DNA from: Gemmataceae bacterium
GTDB taxonomy: Bacteria; Planctomycetota; Planctomycetia; Gemmatales; Gemmataceae
Direction of reading: 5' to 3'
Assembly: GCA_019748295.1 (NCBI GenBank)
Contig: JAIEPT010000082.1
Span: 1 to 41,691 of the forward strand
DNA: 41,691 nt
A model generated the notes under the pieces. That model ran no database searches. It was not told the origin of the DNA and worked only from the letters and a program-made list of their open reading frames with translations. Both the position numbers and the translations under genes were made by a program. The stretch's first letter is position 1, and each line of letters opens with the position of its first letter. Shown here piece by piece: positions 1-9,424 of the stretch.

Positions 1-55
1 TAGTGGACGCCCCATAGGCTACGCAAGGTAGCCGACTTCGCGGCAGGAGTCAGCA

Positions 56-81
56 GGAAAAGGGTCCTGACACCTTTTTCC
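56..81. repeat. REP-like short palindrome
   Basis: GGAAAAGG and CCTTTTTCC arms flank a core containing TCCTGACA. From general knowledge, similar GGTGTCAGGACCC-type palindromes recur in planctomycete genomes and resemble REP sequences served by IS200-like (RAYT) transposases. No transposase gene is in this window, so only the palindrome itself is seen. Confidence 0.4.
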
Positions 82-563
82 TTCGTGCAAATGCAGCTGC
101 ATCCAGGCGCCTTGCGTGCCTTGGCTCTCCGCCCTCAGGTGGAGCAATCTGCAAGAATTTCTTAAAGCGATTCATGGTTATCCTTGCCAAACAATGTCGA
201 ATTGGCGAACGCGAACGTTAGCAAGCCCTACCTTATCGTACAGATGATCTCTGATGTCCTTTTCCACTGCGAAAGAAAAGGCGAAGAGAAAAGGGGCCCC
301 AGGTGGACATTCATCTTTTCTATCGCCGCTATTTCTTCCGGCAGCCCTCCCGGCTTCGCGGCGGACAGCGTCAGCCAGTCCTTGCCGCTATCGCGGTTCC
401 ACGTAATGCGCCGTCAACCTCGCTGCAAAATCCGTCGATAGAAAAGTTGCATGCCCCTTTTCCGTCTTGCCACCAGGACGCCGAAAGGTTGTGGCGCGAT
501 CGGGGTGGATGCGGCCTTCCTGGTGAGCTCTTTCAGAGTTCGCGCCTCCATGGGCTGGGTCTA

Positions 564-597
564 CCCAGGGTAGCTCGCTGCGCTCGCAACCCTGGGC
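564..597. repeat. family C palindrome, diverged copy
   Basis: CCCAGGGTAGC at the left and GCAACCCTGGGCTTT at the right surround a core CTCGCTGCGCTCG. The core matches the CAGGGGCGAGCGCAGCG repeats at 7450, 14135, 19147 and 27624. This copy is shorter than those. Confidence 0.5.
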
Positions 598-771
598 TTT
601 GCTGGGGATCGCTTACAGCGATCAATGCCTTTCAAGCGTCCTGACAAAACTGGTGTCTCATCCCCCTGTGCTGCCACATTGGCACCAAACTTTCCTTTGC
701 CGCCTTCTGCACCTTCGCTGCTAATGCTTTCTGAATGGCGACTTGCGAACCGGCTGCCACACCCGGCACGC

Positions 772-800
772 TTGTTGCATCCGCACGCCGCAACTATACG
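772..800 (+). promoter_or_regulatory. candidate sigma70-like promoter for groEL1
   Basis: TTGTTG at 772-777 and TATACG at 795-800 are separated by 17 bp. Transcription would begin near 807 and leave a leader of about 108 nt before the groEL1 start at 916. The match is by eye only. Confidence 0.3.
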
Positions 801-915
801 AACGCTGATTCCCTGCTTCGCGGGGACTTCCGCTTTTGCATCGCGGGAAGACACCTAGAGCATTTAGGCGCCCCCGAACTTGCGGCGCCTTCGTCATCTT
901 CAAGGAGTACGCGGA

Positions 916-2631
<1,716 letters not shown>

Positions 2632-2639
2632 ATCCGAGC

Positions 2640-2738
2640 GGTTAGCCGCGATGCGAAGCGGAGCGCGGGCGTCGCGGCTGACCAATTGAATCAATCCACT
2701 GGGCGACGCTCGCGCTCCGCTTCGCGTCGCGGCTAACC
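2640..2738. repeat. family B palindrome between groEL1 and groES
   Basis: The left arm begins GGTTAGCCGCGATGCGAAGC and the right arm is its near-perfect reverse complement ending GCGTCGCGGCTAACC, with a loop of about 35 bp. Full copies of the same family lie at 6779-6868 and 9310-9400, and a half copy at 41461. It sits just after the groEL1 stop and could form a strong hairpin in the mRNA. Confidence 0.85.
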
Positions 2739-2766
2739 GAAATCAACGATCACGAGGAATTCATCG

Positions 2767-3087
2767 ATGGCCAAGGCAAGCACCGCATCTGCAGCACCGA
2801 ACATCCGTCCGCTCGACGACCGCGTGGTGGTGGAACCGCTCGAAGCGGAAGAGAAGACCGCGGGCGGCATCGTCCTTCCCGACACCGCCAAGCAGAAGCC
2901 CCAGCGTGGCCGCATCGTCGCGACCGGCCCGGGCAAGCTCCTCGATAACGGCCAACGCGCCGCTCTCGCGGTGAGCACTGGCGACGAAGTCATCTACGGC
3001 AAGTACGCCGGCAACGACGTCGCGATCGAACGCAAGGAATTCAAGATCCTCCGCGAAAGCGACATCCTTGCCAAGGTCGTGAAATAA
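2767..3087 (+). CDS. groES: co-chaperonin GroES
   Basis: Cytoplasmic 10-kDa lid of the GroEL chamber, 106 residues, slightly longer than the usual 95-100 because of an Ala/Ser-rich N-terminal extension before [10 protein letters not shown]. The GroEL-binding mobile loop is visible ([17 protein letters not shown]), as are the conserved [11 protein letters not shown] and ESDILAKV ending. GAGGAA lies about 9 nt before the ATG. It is the only groES in the window and presumably serves both GroEL copies. A 99-bp palindrome separates it from groEL1. Confidence 0.97.
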   Translation: MAKASTASAAPNIRPLDDRVVVEPLEAEEKTAGGIVLPDTAKQKPQRGRIVATGPGKLLDNGQRAALAVSTGDEVIYGKYAGNDVAIERKEFKILRESDILAKVVK

Positions 3088-3099
3088 ATCCCGACCGGT

Positions 3100-3130
3100 A
3101 CAATGAGGGGGCGTATCGCCTCCTCATTGT
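3100..3130 (+). terminator. hairpin between groES and the 84-residue gene
   Basis: ACAATGAGGGGGCG (3100-3113) pairs with CGCCTCCTCATTGT (3117-3130) with one mismatch and a 3-nt loop. No U-tract follows, so it may be a weak terminator, an RNA-stability element or an attenuator. TACAAT at 3098-3103 looks like a -10 box and overlaps its left arm. The stem ends 5 nt before the TAGGAG ribosome-binding site of the next gene. Confidence 0.45.
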
Positions 3131-3147
3131 TCCCGTAGGAGTTCGCC

Positions 3148-3402
3148 ATGGGCACGAAGGTCATCCGCTCCGTAATGTCGAATTTCGAGCGGGACCGCAG
3201 GCAAAGGGAGTTCCTGTTAGCGGTCCAGAAAAAGCACATGCCTCAAGATGCCGACATGGCAGTGGCAATCAATCTTGACAATGGCGAATTCCTGCTCGGC
3301 GACCGCTGGCCCAAACTGCTTCATGAATTTGATGAGCGGTGGCCCGGAGCGCCGCATTACTTGGTGCGAGTCGACGGCAGGCCTGTGGTGCGGTTGTCGT
3401 GA
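3148..3402 (+). CDS. small protein of unknown function, partner of the protease
   Basis: 84 residues, charged, with no signal peptide, membrane segment or cysteine. I do not recognise the family. The ATG is preceded by TAGGAG at 3136-3141. Its TGA stop overlaps the GTG start of the next gene (GTGA at 3399-3402), which implies translational coupling. Base composition is visibly less GC-rich than the flanking chaperonin genes. The pair interrupts the folding cluster between groES and groEL2. A role as regulator or partner of the protease is inference from the coupling only. Confidence 0.75.
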   Translation: MGTKVIRSVMSNFERDRRQREFLLAVQKKHMPQDADMAVAINLDNGEFLLGDRWPKLLHEFDERWPGAPHYLVRVDGRPVVRLS

Positions 3403-3761
3403 GAAACTCGCTGAAAACTCAACTCGATGTCATTGGGACTCGCGGTCGAATTACCGTGGAACCAGTCATCGACACGGGCTTCGACGGTTACTTGACGCTT
3501 CCCGCGGCATTGGCCAAAGACCTCGGCTTGATCCTGTGGAATTTCGTCGAGATGAAACTTGCCGATGGTTCCGTGCACGTCGAGTTTCTGTTTGACGCGG
3601 AGGTCGAGTTCCTTGGCCAAATAAAGCCCATTCAGGTTTTTGTTCTGCAGTCGGATGAATGCCTTATTGGAACCGAGTTGCTAGACGATTGTCAGCTTGT
3701 AATCGACTTCCCAACCCAAACAGTCAATCTTTTCCGCTCGACGTCAAAGACAAAGAAATAG
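3399..3761 (+). CDS. retropepsin-like (clan AA) aspartic protease
   Basis: Predicted 120-residue single-domain aspartic protease, which by family would act as a homodimer with one catalytic Asp per subunit. The active-site motif is [11 protein letters not shown] near residues 24-34, and the C-terminal [16 protein letters not shown] matches the second conserved block of clan AA proteins. The GTG at 3399 was chosen because it overlaps the preceding stop and gives the family length. A longer frame exists from 3339. There is no signal peptide, so it is probably cytoplasmic. It ends 25 nt before groEL2, so co-transcription is likely. The substrate is unknown. Confidence 0.8.
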   Translation: MRNSLKTQLDVIGTRGRITVEPVIDTGFDGYLTLPAALAKDLGLILWNFVEMKLADGSVHVEFLFDAEVEFLGQIKPIQVFVLQSDECLIGTELLDDCQLVIDFPTQTVNLFRSTSKTKK

Positions 3762-3786
3762 AACCTCAACTGGAGTGGATACGAAT

Positions 3787-5406
3787 ATGGCCAAACAACT
3801 GCTCTACACCGACGACGCCCGCAAAAAGCTGCTGGCCGGAGCCGACAAGCTCGCGCATGCCGTCGGCAGCACGCTCGGCCCCACCGGCCGCAACGTCATC
3901 ATCGAAAAATCGTTCGGCGGCCCCACGGTCACCAAGGACGGCGTCACCGTCTCCAAGGAGGTCGACCTCGCCGATCCCTTCGAGAACATGGGCGCCAAGC
4001 TCGTCAACGCGGTCGCTCAGAAGACGAGCGACATCGCCGGCGACGGCACCACCACGGCCACCATCCTGGCCCTCTCGATCTATCAGGAAGGCCTTCGCAG
4101 CATCACCGCGGGCGCCAATCCGATGATCGTGAAACGCGGCATCGACAAGGCGGTCGAAGTCGCCGTCGCCCAGATCGAGAACATGTCGAAGAAGCTGTCG
4201 AAGAAGGAGGAGATGGAACAGGTCGCCAGCATCTCCGCCAACAACGATCCCGTCATCGGCAAGCTGATGGCCGACGCCTTCGAGAAGGTCGGCAAGGACG
4301 GCGTCATCACCGTCGAAGAAGGCAAGACCTCCGACACCACGCTCGACATCGTCGAAGGCATGCAGTTCGATAAGGGCTACATTTCCCCCTACTTCATCAC
4401 CAACCCCACGGAGATGAAGACGGAACTGGAAGACGCCCTCATTCTTATCTACGAGAAGAAGCTGTCGAACGTCCGCGACATGCTGCCGCTGCTCGAAAAG
4501 GTGGCCCAGGCCGCCAAGCCGCTGCTCATCATCGCCGAAGACGTCGAGAGCGAAGCGTTGGCCGCTCTCGTCGTCAACCGCCTCCGCGGCATCCTCAATG
4601 TCTGTGCCGTGAAGGCCCCCGGCTTCGGCGATCGCCGGAAGGCGATGCTGGGCGATATCGCGGTCCTCACCGGCGGCCAGTTCATCAGCGAAGACCTCGG
4701 TCTCAAGCTGGAAAACATCGACGTGGATCAGCTCGGCAAAGCCCAGAAGATCGTCGTCGAGAAGGAAAACTGCACCATCGTCAATGGCGCCGGCAAACGC
4801 GACGCCATCAAGAAGCGGATCGATCAGATCCGCGCCCAGATGGAGCAGACCGAGTCGGAATACGACAAGGAAAAGTTCAGCGAACGTCTCGCGAAGCTCG
4901 CGGGCGGCGTGGCCATCGTCAAGGTCGGCGCCGCAACCGAAGCCGACATGAAGCAGAAGAAGGCCCGTGTCGAAGACGCCCTGCACGCCACGCGTGCGGC
5001 CGTTGCCGAAGGCATCCTGCCGGGCGGCGGCGTGGCCCTGGTTCGGTGCATCAGCAAGGTCGAAGAGCTGGCGAAGAAGCTTGAAGGGGACGAAAAGGCC
5101 GGCGCCGAAATCGTCGTCCGCGCCCTCGAAAAGCCGATCCGCATCCTCGCTCAGAACACCGGCCTCGACGGCGCGGTGATCGCCGACGACGTCAAGAAGC
5201 AGAAGTCCGACAACGTCGGCTTCAACGCCAACAACGGCGAGTACATCGACATGTACAAGGCCGGCATCGTCGATCCCGCGAAGGTGACCCGTTCCGCCCT
5301 GCAGAACGCGGCCAGCATCGCGGGCCTGATGCTGACGACCGAAGTGATGATCACGAAGATCGACGGCGACGTGCCGCAGAACAAGGTCTCCGGAGCCATC
5401 CGCTAA
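3787..5406 (+). CDS. groL: chaperonin GroEL, copy 2, without GGM tail
   Basis: Second GroEL of the cluster, 539 residues, with intact ATP-site motifs (GDGTTT at 85-90) and the conserved core through [15 protein letters not shown]. The protein then ends with [16 protein letters not shown] and has none of the Gly-Gly-Met repeats that copy 1 carries. The ATG at 3787 was preferred over the GTG at 3775, because TGGAG (3771-3775) is correctly spaced for it and [10 protein letters not shown] is the family start. Divergent duplicate chaperonins are known in planctomycetes. The missing tail suggests altered chamber properties or clients, which is inference. Confidence 0.97.
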   Translation: MAKQLLYTDDARKKLLAGADKLAHAVGSTLGPTGRNVIIEKSFGGPTVTKDGVTVSKEVDLADPFENMGAKLVNAVAQKTSDIAGDGTTTATILALSIYQEGLRSITAGANPMIVKRGIDKAVEVAVAQIENMSKKLSKKEEMEQVASISANNDPVIGKLMADAFEKVGKDGVITVEEGKTSDTTLDIVEGMQFDKGYISPYFITNPTEMKTELEDALILIYEKKLSNVRDMLPLLEKVAQAAKPLLIIAEDVESEALAALVVNRLRGILNVCAVKAPGFGDRRKAMLGDIAVLTGGQFISEDLGLKLENIDVDQLGKAQKIVVEKENCTIVNGAGKRDAIKKRIDQIRAQMEQTESEYDKEKFSERLAKLAGGVAIVKVGAATEADMKQKKARVEDALHATRAAVAEGILPGGGVALVRCISKVEELAKKLEGDEKAGAEIVVRALEKPIRILAQNTGLDGAVIADDVKKQKSDNVGFNANNGEYIDMYKAGIVDPAKVTRSALQNAASIAGLMLTTEVMITKIDGDVPQNKVSGAIR

Positions 5407-5447
5407 TCGGATGCGGCCGTAGAATAGGACTGACGACCTCGCTAGGG

Positions 5448-5487
5448 GGCGAGGGGAAGAACGGATCGCCTCCGCCTTCCCCTCGCC
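5448..5487. terminator. 12-bp stem hairpin after groEL2
   Basis: GGCGAGGGGAAG (5448-5459) and CTTCCCCTCGCC (5476-5487) are perfect reverse complements with a 16-nt loop. No U-run follows, so it is either a factor-assisted terminator or a relative of the CTCCCCTC repeats seen elsewhere. Confidence 0.4.
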
Positions 5488-5505
5488 TCTGTTGGTTCCG
5501 TGCAA

Positions 5506-5629
5506 CGATCGGCGAGCGGCCGGCGTTAGCCGTCTGGTAAGTCGCCTGTAAATGTCTCCTGACGCACAACGAGAGACTTTTACGCACGACTTACCAGCCG
5601 ACTAACGTCGGCCGCTCGCCCGCCGATCG
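5506..5629. repeat. long inverted repeat upstream of dnaJ
   Basis: The left arm at 5506-5544 (beginning CGATCGGCGAGCGGCC) and the right arm at 5587-5629 (ending GCGGCCGACGTTAG read on the other strand) are about 40 bp each with a few mismatches around a 42-bp loop. The arms contain the GCGAGCGGCCGGCGTTAGCC type of sequence, which I associate with planctomycete intergenic repeats. The right arm ends just before the dnaJ ribosome-binding site. Confidence 0.75.
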
Positions 5630-5643
5630 CTGGAAGGCTGCGA

Positions 5644-6777
5644 ATGATGACCGAGAAACGCGATTATTACGAAGTCCTCGGCGTCGCCAAGACGGTGGGC
5701 GACGAAGAGTTGAAGAAGGCGTATCGCACGCTTGCGATGAAGTTCCATCCCGACCGCAATGTCGGCGATGAGGAAGCGGCGGTTCGTTTCAAAGAGGCAG
5801 CCGAAGCCTACGCCGTGCTCAGCGATGGCGAGAAACGGCAAATCTACGACCGCTACGGCCATGCGGGACTCAACGGCGCCGGCGGGTTCGGCGGATTCAA
5901 CTCCGACGATTTGGCCGAGGGCCTGGGCGGCATCTTCGAGCAACTCTTCGGCGGCGGCGGGCGACAACGCAAACGCGGGCCGCAAGCGGGGGACGATCTG
6001 GGCCTTCGCATGGAGATCGACCTCACGGAAGCCTATCGCGGCGTCCGCAAGACGATCACTGTTCCTCGTCATGAAGTGTGCAACGAATGCACCGGCTCCG
6101 GTTGCCGGAAGGGATCGAAGCCTTCCACATGCAAAACCTGCAATGGCCAGGGCGTGCAGGTGTTGTCGCAGGGTTTCTTCCGCGTCCAGCAAACCTGCCG
6201 CAGCTGCGGCGGCACGGGCAAGATCATCGCGGACCCGTGCGTAACCTGCCGAGGGGCGGGACGCGTGAAGGTCCGCCGCAATCTCGATGTGCAGATTCCG
6301 GCCGGCGCCTTTAGTGGGTTTCGATTCAAGCTGCCGGGCGAAGGGGAAGCGGGCGATCCTGGAGCGCCTCGCGGCGATCTGATCATTGAGGTGCAAGTCG
6401 CCGAGCATAACCTGTTTCGTCGGGATGGCGACCATCTGCTGATCGAAATGCCGATCACATTCAGCCAGGCCGCACTCGGCGGGGATCTCGAAGTTCCCAC
6501 GATGGACGGCCCCGAAACGCACCACTTCGAAGCCGGCGTGCATAGCGGCGAACAGATTCGAATCGCGAAAAAAGGGATGCCGAGCCTTCGCACCGGCCGC
6601 CGCGGCGACCTGTATGTGCAGCTCCGCGTGGAGACGCCTAAGCAATTGACGAAACGCCAGGAAGAGCTTTTCCGCGAATTGGCGGAGACCGACGCGAAAA
6701 ACGTGTCGGCCCACCGGAAGAGCTTCTTCGAGAAAATCCGCGACTTCTTCGCGGGATCGGAAGAGAAGGAAAAGTAA
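5644..6777 (+). CDS. dnaJ: molecular chaperone DnaJ (Hsp40)
   Basis: Type I J-protein of 377 residues that delivers unfolded clients to DnaK and stimulates its ATPase. The J domain is at the N-terminus with HPD at residues 35-37. A Gly/Phe-rich linker follows at about 78-106 ([10 protein letters not shown]). Four CxxC zinc motifs are intact (C146/C149, C163/C166, C185/C188, C199/C202), followed by the beta-sandwich substrate domain. The first of two adjacent ATGs is used, and GGAAGG (5631-5636) lies upstream. No dnaK is in the window, so it must be elsewhere. grpE follows after a family B palindrome. Confidence 0.97.
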   Translation: MMTEKRDYYEVLGVAKTVGDEELKKAYRTLAMKFHPDRNVGDEEAAVRFKEAAEAYAVLSDGEKRQIYDRYGHAGLNGAGGFGGFNSDDLAEGLGGIFEQLFGGGGRQRKRGPQAGDDLGLRMEIDLTEAYRGVRKTITVPRHEVCNECTGSGCRKGSKPSTCKTCNGQGVQVLSQGFFRVQQTCRSCGGTGKIIADPCVTCRGAGRVKVRRNLDVQIPAGAFSGFRFKLPGEGEAGDPGAPRGDLIIEVQVAEHNLFRRDGDHLLIEMPITFSQAALGGDLEVPTMDGPETHHFEAGVHSGEQIRIAKKGMPSLRTGRRGDLYVQLRVETPKQLTKRQEELFRELAETDAKNVSAHRKSFFEKIRDFFAGSEEKEK

Positions 6778-6778
6778 T

Positions 6779-6868
6779 GGTTAGCCGCGACGCGCAGCGG
6801 AGCGCGGGCTGCTTGCCATGCGATGATTGGGTTCGCTGCCCGCGCTCCGCTGCGCGTCGCGGCTAACC
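6779..6868. repeat. family B palindrome between dnaJ and grpE
   Basis: GGTTAGCCGCGACGCGCAGC and its reverse complement GCTGCGCGTCGCGGCTAACC bound an inverted repeat with arms of about 29 bp. It starts 2 bp after the dnaJ stop and ends 7 bp before the grpE ribosome-binding site, so it fills the whole gap. Confidence 0.9.
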
Positions 6869-6889
6869 GCCAGTCGGAGAGAGAACGCC

Positions 6890-7393
6890 ATGAGCGAAGA
6901 GAAAGCCACGGCCCCCGAGGCCGCCAACATATCGCCCGAAGAACTCGCCGCCTTGCGCAAGCAGGCCGCCGAGCGGAACGAGTATCTCGATCTCGCCCGC
7001 CGCACGCAGGCGGAGTTCGAGAATTATCAGAAGCGAAGCAGCAAGGAACGCGACCAGGAACGCAAATACGGCATCGGCTCGCTGCTGCAAGACCTGCTGC
7101 CGATCCTGGACAACCTGGAACGCGCCCTCGGCGCCGCCCAGCAAGCCAACGAAACCGGCTCGCTGGTCCAAGGCGTCCAAATGGTGCAGTCGCAGTTTTT
7201 GGAGCAGCTCAAGCGCCAAGGCGTGACGCGTATCGACGCCGCCGCCAAAGCATTCGACCCGAACATCCATCAAGCCGTCATGCAGCAACCGAAGGATGAC
7301 GTGGAAGCGAACACCATCCTCCAAGTGCTGGAAAACGGCTACATGATCCACGATCGGGTATTGCGTCCCGCGAAGGTGATTGTGTCGAAGTAA
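6890..7393 (+). CDS. grpE: nucleotide exchange factor GrpE
   Basis: 167-residue GrpE that releases ADP from DnaK. The N-terminal half is a charged helix that would form the dimer coiled coil, with RTQAEFENYQKRS as the family signature. The C-terminal beta domain has FDPNIHQAV and ends GYMIHDRVLRPAKVIVSK, both typical. The ATG at 6890 follows GGAGAGAG (6876-6883). The frame stays open upstream into the palindrome, but that extension is repeat-derived. This is the last gene of the folding cluster. Confidence 0.96.
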   Translation: MSEEKATAPEAANISPEELAALRKQAAERNEYLDLARRTQAEFENYQKRSSKERDQERKYGIGSLLQDLLPILDNLERALGAAQQANETGSLVQGVQMVQSQFLEQLKRQGVTRIDAAAKAFDPNIHQAVMQQPKDDVEANTILQVLENGYMIHDRVLRPAKVIVSK

Positions 7394-7395
7394 AT

Positions 7396-7585
7396 TGAAT
7401 TGCAAATTGCAGATTTCCAATTGCAAATTGCAAATGGTAATGCAAATCAAAGCCCAGGGGCGAGCGCAGCGAGCTCCTGGGTTCATGATGCAGCAACCCA
7501 GGAGTTCGCTACGCTCGCCCCTGGGCTTGGTTGGATGTGTATCTCTTCACTTTGCAATTCGAAATTTGAAATTTGCAATCTGAAT
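7396..7585. repeat. nested palindrome: AT-rich shell around a family C core
   Basis: Outer AT-rich segments (TTGCAAATTGCAAATGG-like at 7396-7440 and TTTGAAATTTGCAATCTG-like at 7553-7580) face each other in inverted orientation. Between them, at 7450-7528, sits a full family C palindrome (AAGCCCAGGGGCGAGCGCAG and its reverse complement). The arrangement looks like one palindrome inserted in the loop of another. It fills the gap between two convergent genes, grpE and the lipoprotein gene. Confidence 0.8.
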
Positions 7586-8497
7586 TTATGGTGCAGTTCC
7601 CTGCACGCGTTGCACGGTGTTGTCCGGCTGCATGCGGGCCAGGTCGAACGAGGTCACGCCCTGCATCCGCTGCCGCTGAAACGCGACGCTCGACACATTC
7701 GGATTCGCTTCGGGCCGGCTCATTGAGAGCGTCAGCTTCACATTATCCTTCGGATAGCGAAGCTCCATCCGCGTCGGGACGATGCCGCCTTTCATGGGGT
7801 CGATTTCGACCTGCAGGATGCGGGCACTCGCCACTTCCTTGCCCGTGGCGTCATCCAGCAGTAGGTGCTCGACGACTTGCGGGTTCGGAGCCGACTGCAC
7901 CCGGCGATGCATCACGATCACCTTCCGCATCGGCTGCCCTTGCGGCGAGGTGATCTTTTCGGTGAGGCGAATCTTCTGGTTGTCGTTGTCGATGGTCCAG
8001 CGTTCGGGCGGGCCGAAGTTGGCCATGCCCATCGTCTCCATCACCCATTCGGGCTGGAACGGGAACGGCAGATTGCGAACTCGGCCCTCCTTGAAATCCT
8101 TGTACGACGCATAGAACTGGTACGGCGGATTGATCTTGCTCGACCAGAACCAGAACTCCTGATCGTTCGACCCGATATCCACGACATCGCTTCCGAGAGC
8201 CGAGGCGCTCATGAGGAAGTTGCGCGGCTGCTGAGCCATCATCTTCGCCCGCAGATGCGGCGCGATGATCGAGCCCTGGTCCACCCTCACATCAATATCC
8301 GTACAGCGAAACCCCTGCACCCGGCTTGAATTGTCGTTGAGATACATGATGAGCGACGCCACCGACGGCACGCCAGGCAGCGGACTCTTGTCGTCTTGCT
8401 GCTGGCGATCGCGATTGAGGAAGTTCCAACGAAACGTATCGCAACCGATGGAAACGGCCGCGAGGCAGACGCCGAAAGCCAGGGCGAATCGTTTCAT
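7586..8497 (-). CDS. probable lipoprotein of unknown function
   Basis: 303 residues starting MKRFALAF, with a hydrophobic signal ending in a cysteine (AAVSIGC, Cys19), so export and lipid attachment are likely, though the -3 residue is Ser rather than Leu. The rest is soluble and rich in beta-strand-like sequence, with LRYPKDNVKLTLSM and VEIDPMKGGIVPTRMEL. It resembles periplasmic LolA-like sorting folds only in general character, so the function is unknown. The start was set at the ATG before the signal peptide with AAGGA upstream. A longer frame reaches into the adjacent repeat. Confidence 0.8.
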   Translation of the reverse strand: MKRFALAFGVCLAAVSIGCDTFRWNFLNRDRQQQDDKSPLPGVPSVASLIMYLNDNSSRVQGFRCTDIDVRVDQGSIIAPHLRAKMMAQQPRNFLMSASALGSDVVDIGSNDQEFWFWSSKINPPYQFYASYKDFKEGRVRNLPFPFQPEWVMETMGMANFGPPERWTIDNDNQKIRLTEKITSPQGQPMRKVIVMHRRVQSAPNPQVVEHLLLDDATGKEVASARILQVEIDPMKGGIVPTRMELRYPKDNVKLTLSMSRPEANPNVSSVAFQRQRMQGVTSFDLARMQPDNTVQRVQGTAP

Positions 8498-8527
8498 GAA
8501 AGCGTCCTTATGTTTTCCTTCGAGAGC

Positions 8528-8640
8528 AGTCCTCACGCTCCGCGTGAGGTCAGCGGCGATGCAAGGTCAGTCCCGGCGTCTTCAAGCAACCGTCGTCTGC
8601 CATCACATCGCTGCTGACCTCACGCGGAGCGTGAGGACTA
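8528..8640. repeat. family A palindrome, simple form
   Basis: AGTCCTCACGCTCCGCGTGA and its reverse complement (GCGGAGCGTGAGGACT) bound a 113-bp inverted repeat with GGTCAGCGGCGATG as the inner continuation of the arm. This copy has no inner ACAAGTT core, unlike those at 10611 and 37379. It sits between two minus-strand genes and ends 3 bp from the stop of the next one. Confidence 0.9.
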
Positions 8641-8643
8641 CTC

Positions 8644-9132
8644 TCAATTCCAGCCCAGCACTTCGAAGACTTCCTTCTGCGTGGCCTGCAACTGCTCGTC
8701 GTCGAGCCGCGGGTTGAGCACGCGGAGCTGTTCGCCGGTTCGCGGATGCCGCAGCACCAGCCGTTCGACGCCGTCTTCGAGCACCGATCGCTCGAAATGG
8801 TAGCGTTTGCGGCGGATCAGGAGCAAGGCCACCACGTAGCGGAAGGCCGCCTTGGCGGGATCGTCCTGAGTCTGCAGCCGCTGGAAGCACTCTTCCAGCA
8901 AATCGTCGTCGAACCGGGGCTTCGCGGATCCCGTTGCCGTGGGCACTTTGCCGGCCCAAAAGCTGAACGCACCTTCGGGCGGCCCTTGCCAACCTTCCGG
9001 CGCATAATCGCGACGAACCAGGCTCCCGTCTTCGTCGAGGAGAGCGGTGAAAAATCGTTCGCCCGGCTGCAACTCGCGCCCCGTCACCGCACAGCGGCGA
9101 GTGGGCGGCCCAATCCGATAATCCGTCATCAT
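8644..9132 (-). CDS. conserved unknown protein with CAVTGRELQPGE motif
   Basis: About 162 residues, cytoplasmic by sequence. The N-terminus has RRCAVTGRELQPGERFF, followed by RRDYAPEGWQGPPEGAFSFW. I associate this pattern with a conserved planctomycete protein of unknown function. A long helical middle (RYVVALLLIRRKRY) and a beta C-terminus ending EVFEVLGWN follow. The single cysteine argues against an intact zinc ribbon. Two adjacent ATGs (9132 and 9129) are possible starts, with GGCAAG upstream. No function can be assigned. Confidence 0.75.
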   Translation of the reverse strand: MMTDYRIGPPTRRCAVTGRELQPGERFFTALLDEDGSLVRRDYAPEGWQGPPEGAFSFWAGKVPTATGSAKPRFDDDLLEECFQRLQTQDDPAKAAFRYVVALLLIRRKRYHFERSVLEDGVERLVLRHPRTGEQLRVLNPRLDDEQLQATQKEVFEVLGWN

Positions 9133-9309
9133 CTGCCTTGCCCTCGAAGGAACTGCGACAAGGCGCACTGTTCCATCCTAAGGGGACATCCGCTTTTTCT
9201 TCGGTCCAATCAAGGGCAATGCGCGAAAATCGCCTCGAGTTTTGGGCCGGATTTGCCGACAACGCCGAGTTGGCGGATTGGGAGGCCTGGCGGAACTTCG
9301 GCGGAACCC

Positions 9310-9400
9310 GGTTAGCCGCGACGCGCAGCGGAGCGCGGAGAGGGGCGCCACGCGATCGCATGGCATGCAGTCCGCGCTCCGCTGCGCGTCGCGGCTAACC
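9310..9400. repeat. family B palindrome upstream of the lipase gene
   Basis: A full inverted repeat, GGTTAGCCGCGACGCGCAGC to GCGGCTAACC, with arms of about 29 bp, nearly identical to 6779-6868. It ends 12 bp before the putative -10 box of the next gene. Confidence 0.9.
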
Positions 9401-9412
9401 GGGGCCGTCTGA

Positions 9413-9418
9413 TACACT
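9413..9418 (+). promoter_or_regulatory. -10-like box giving a possibly leaderless mRNA
   Basis: TACACT lies 6 nt before the ATG at 9425, so transcription would start at or next to the A of the ATG. No ribosome-binding site is present. The same geometry recurs at 27746 (TACAAT). No clear -35 is visible. It would fall in the family B palindrome. Confidence 0.35.
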
Positions 9419-9424
9419 GCCATC

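Larger units (their letters stand above)
1..915. other. non-coding leader region before groEL1
   Basis: No convincing gene is visible in this stretch. The open frames are short, overlap on both strands and match no family I recognise. It holds a REP-like palindrome at 56-81, a variant of the CCCAGGG repeat at 564-597, and a possible promoter at 772-800. A codon-biased stretch on the minus strand at about 229-410 has no start codon and could be a decayed gene end. No CIRCE element (TTAGCACTC-N9-GAGTGCTAA) is visible upstream of groEL1. Confidence 0.6.

Noticed and set aside
50..175. 41-codon minus-strand frame with AAGGA before its ATG, running into the left-edge palindrome
   Set aside because: No recognisable family, very short, and its 3' half is repeat sequence.
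229..410. Codon-biased minus-strand stretch reading WNRDSGKDWLTLS
   Set aside because: No start codon or family match. It may be a gene remnant but cannot be supported.
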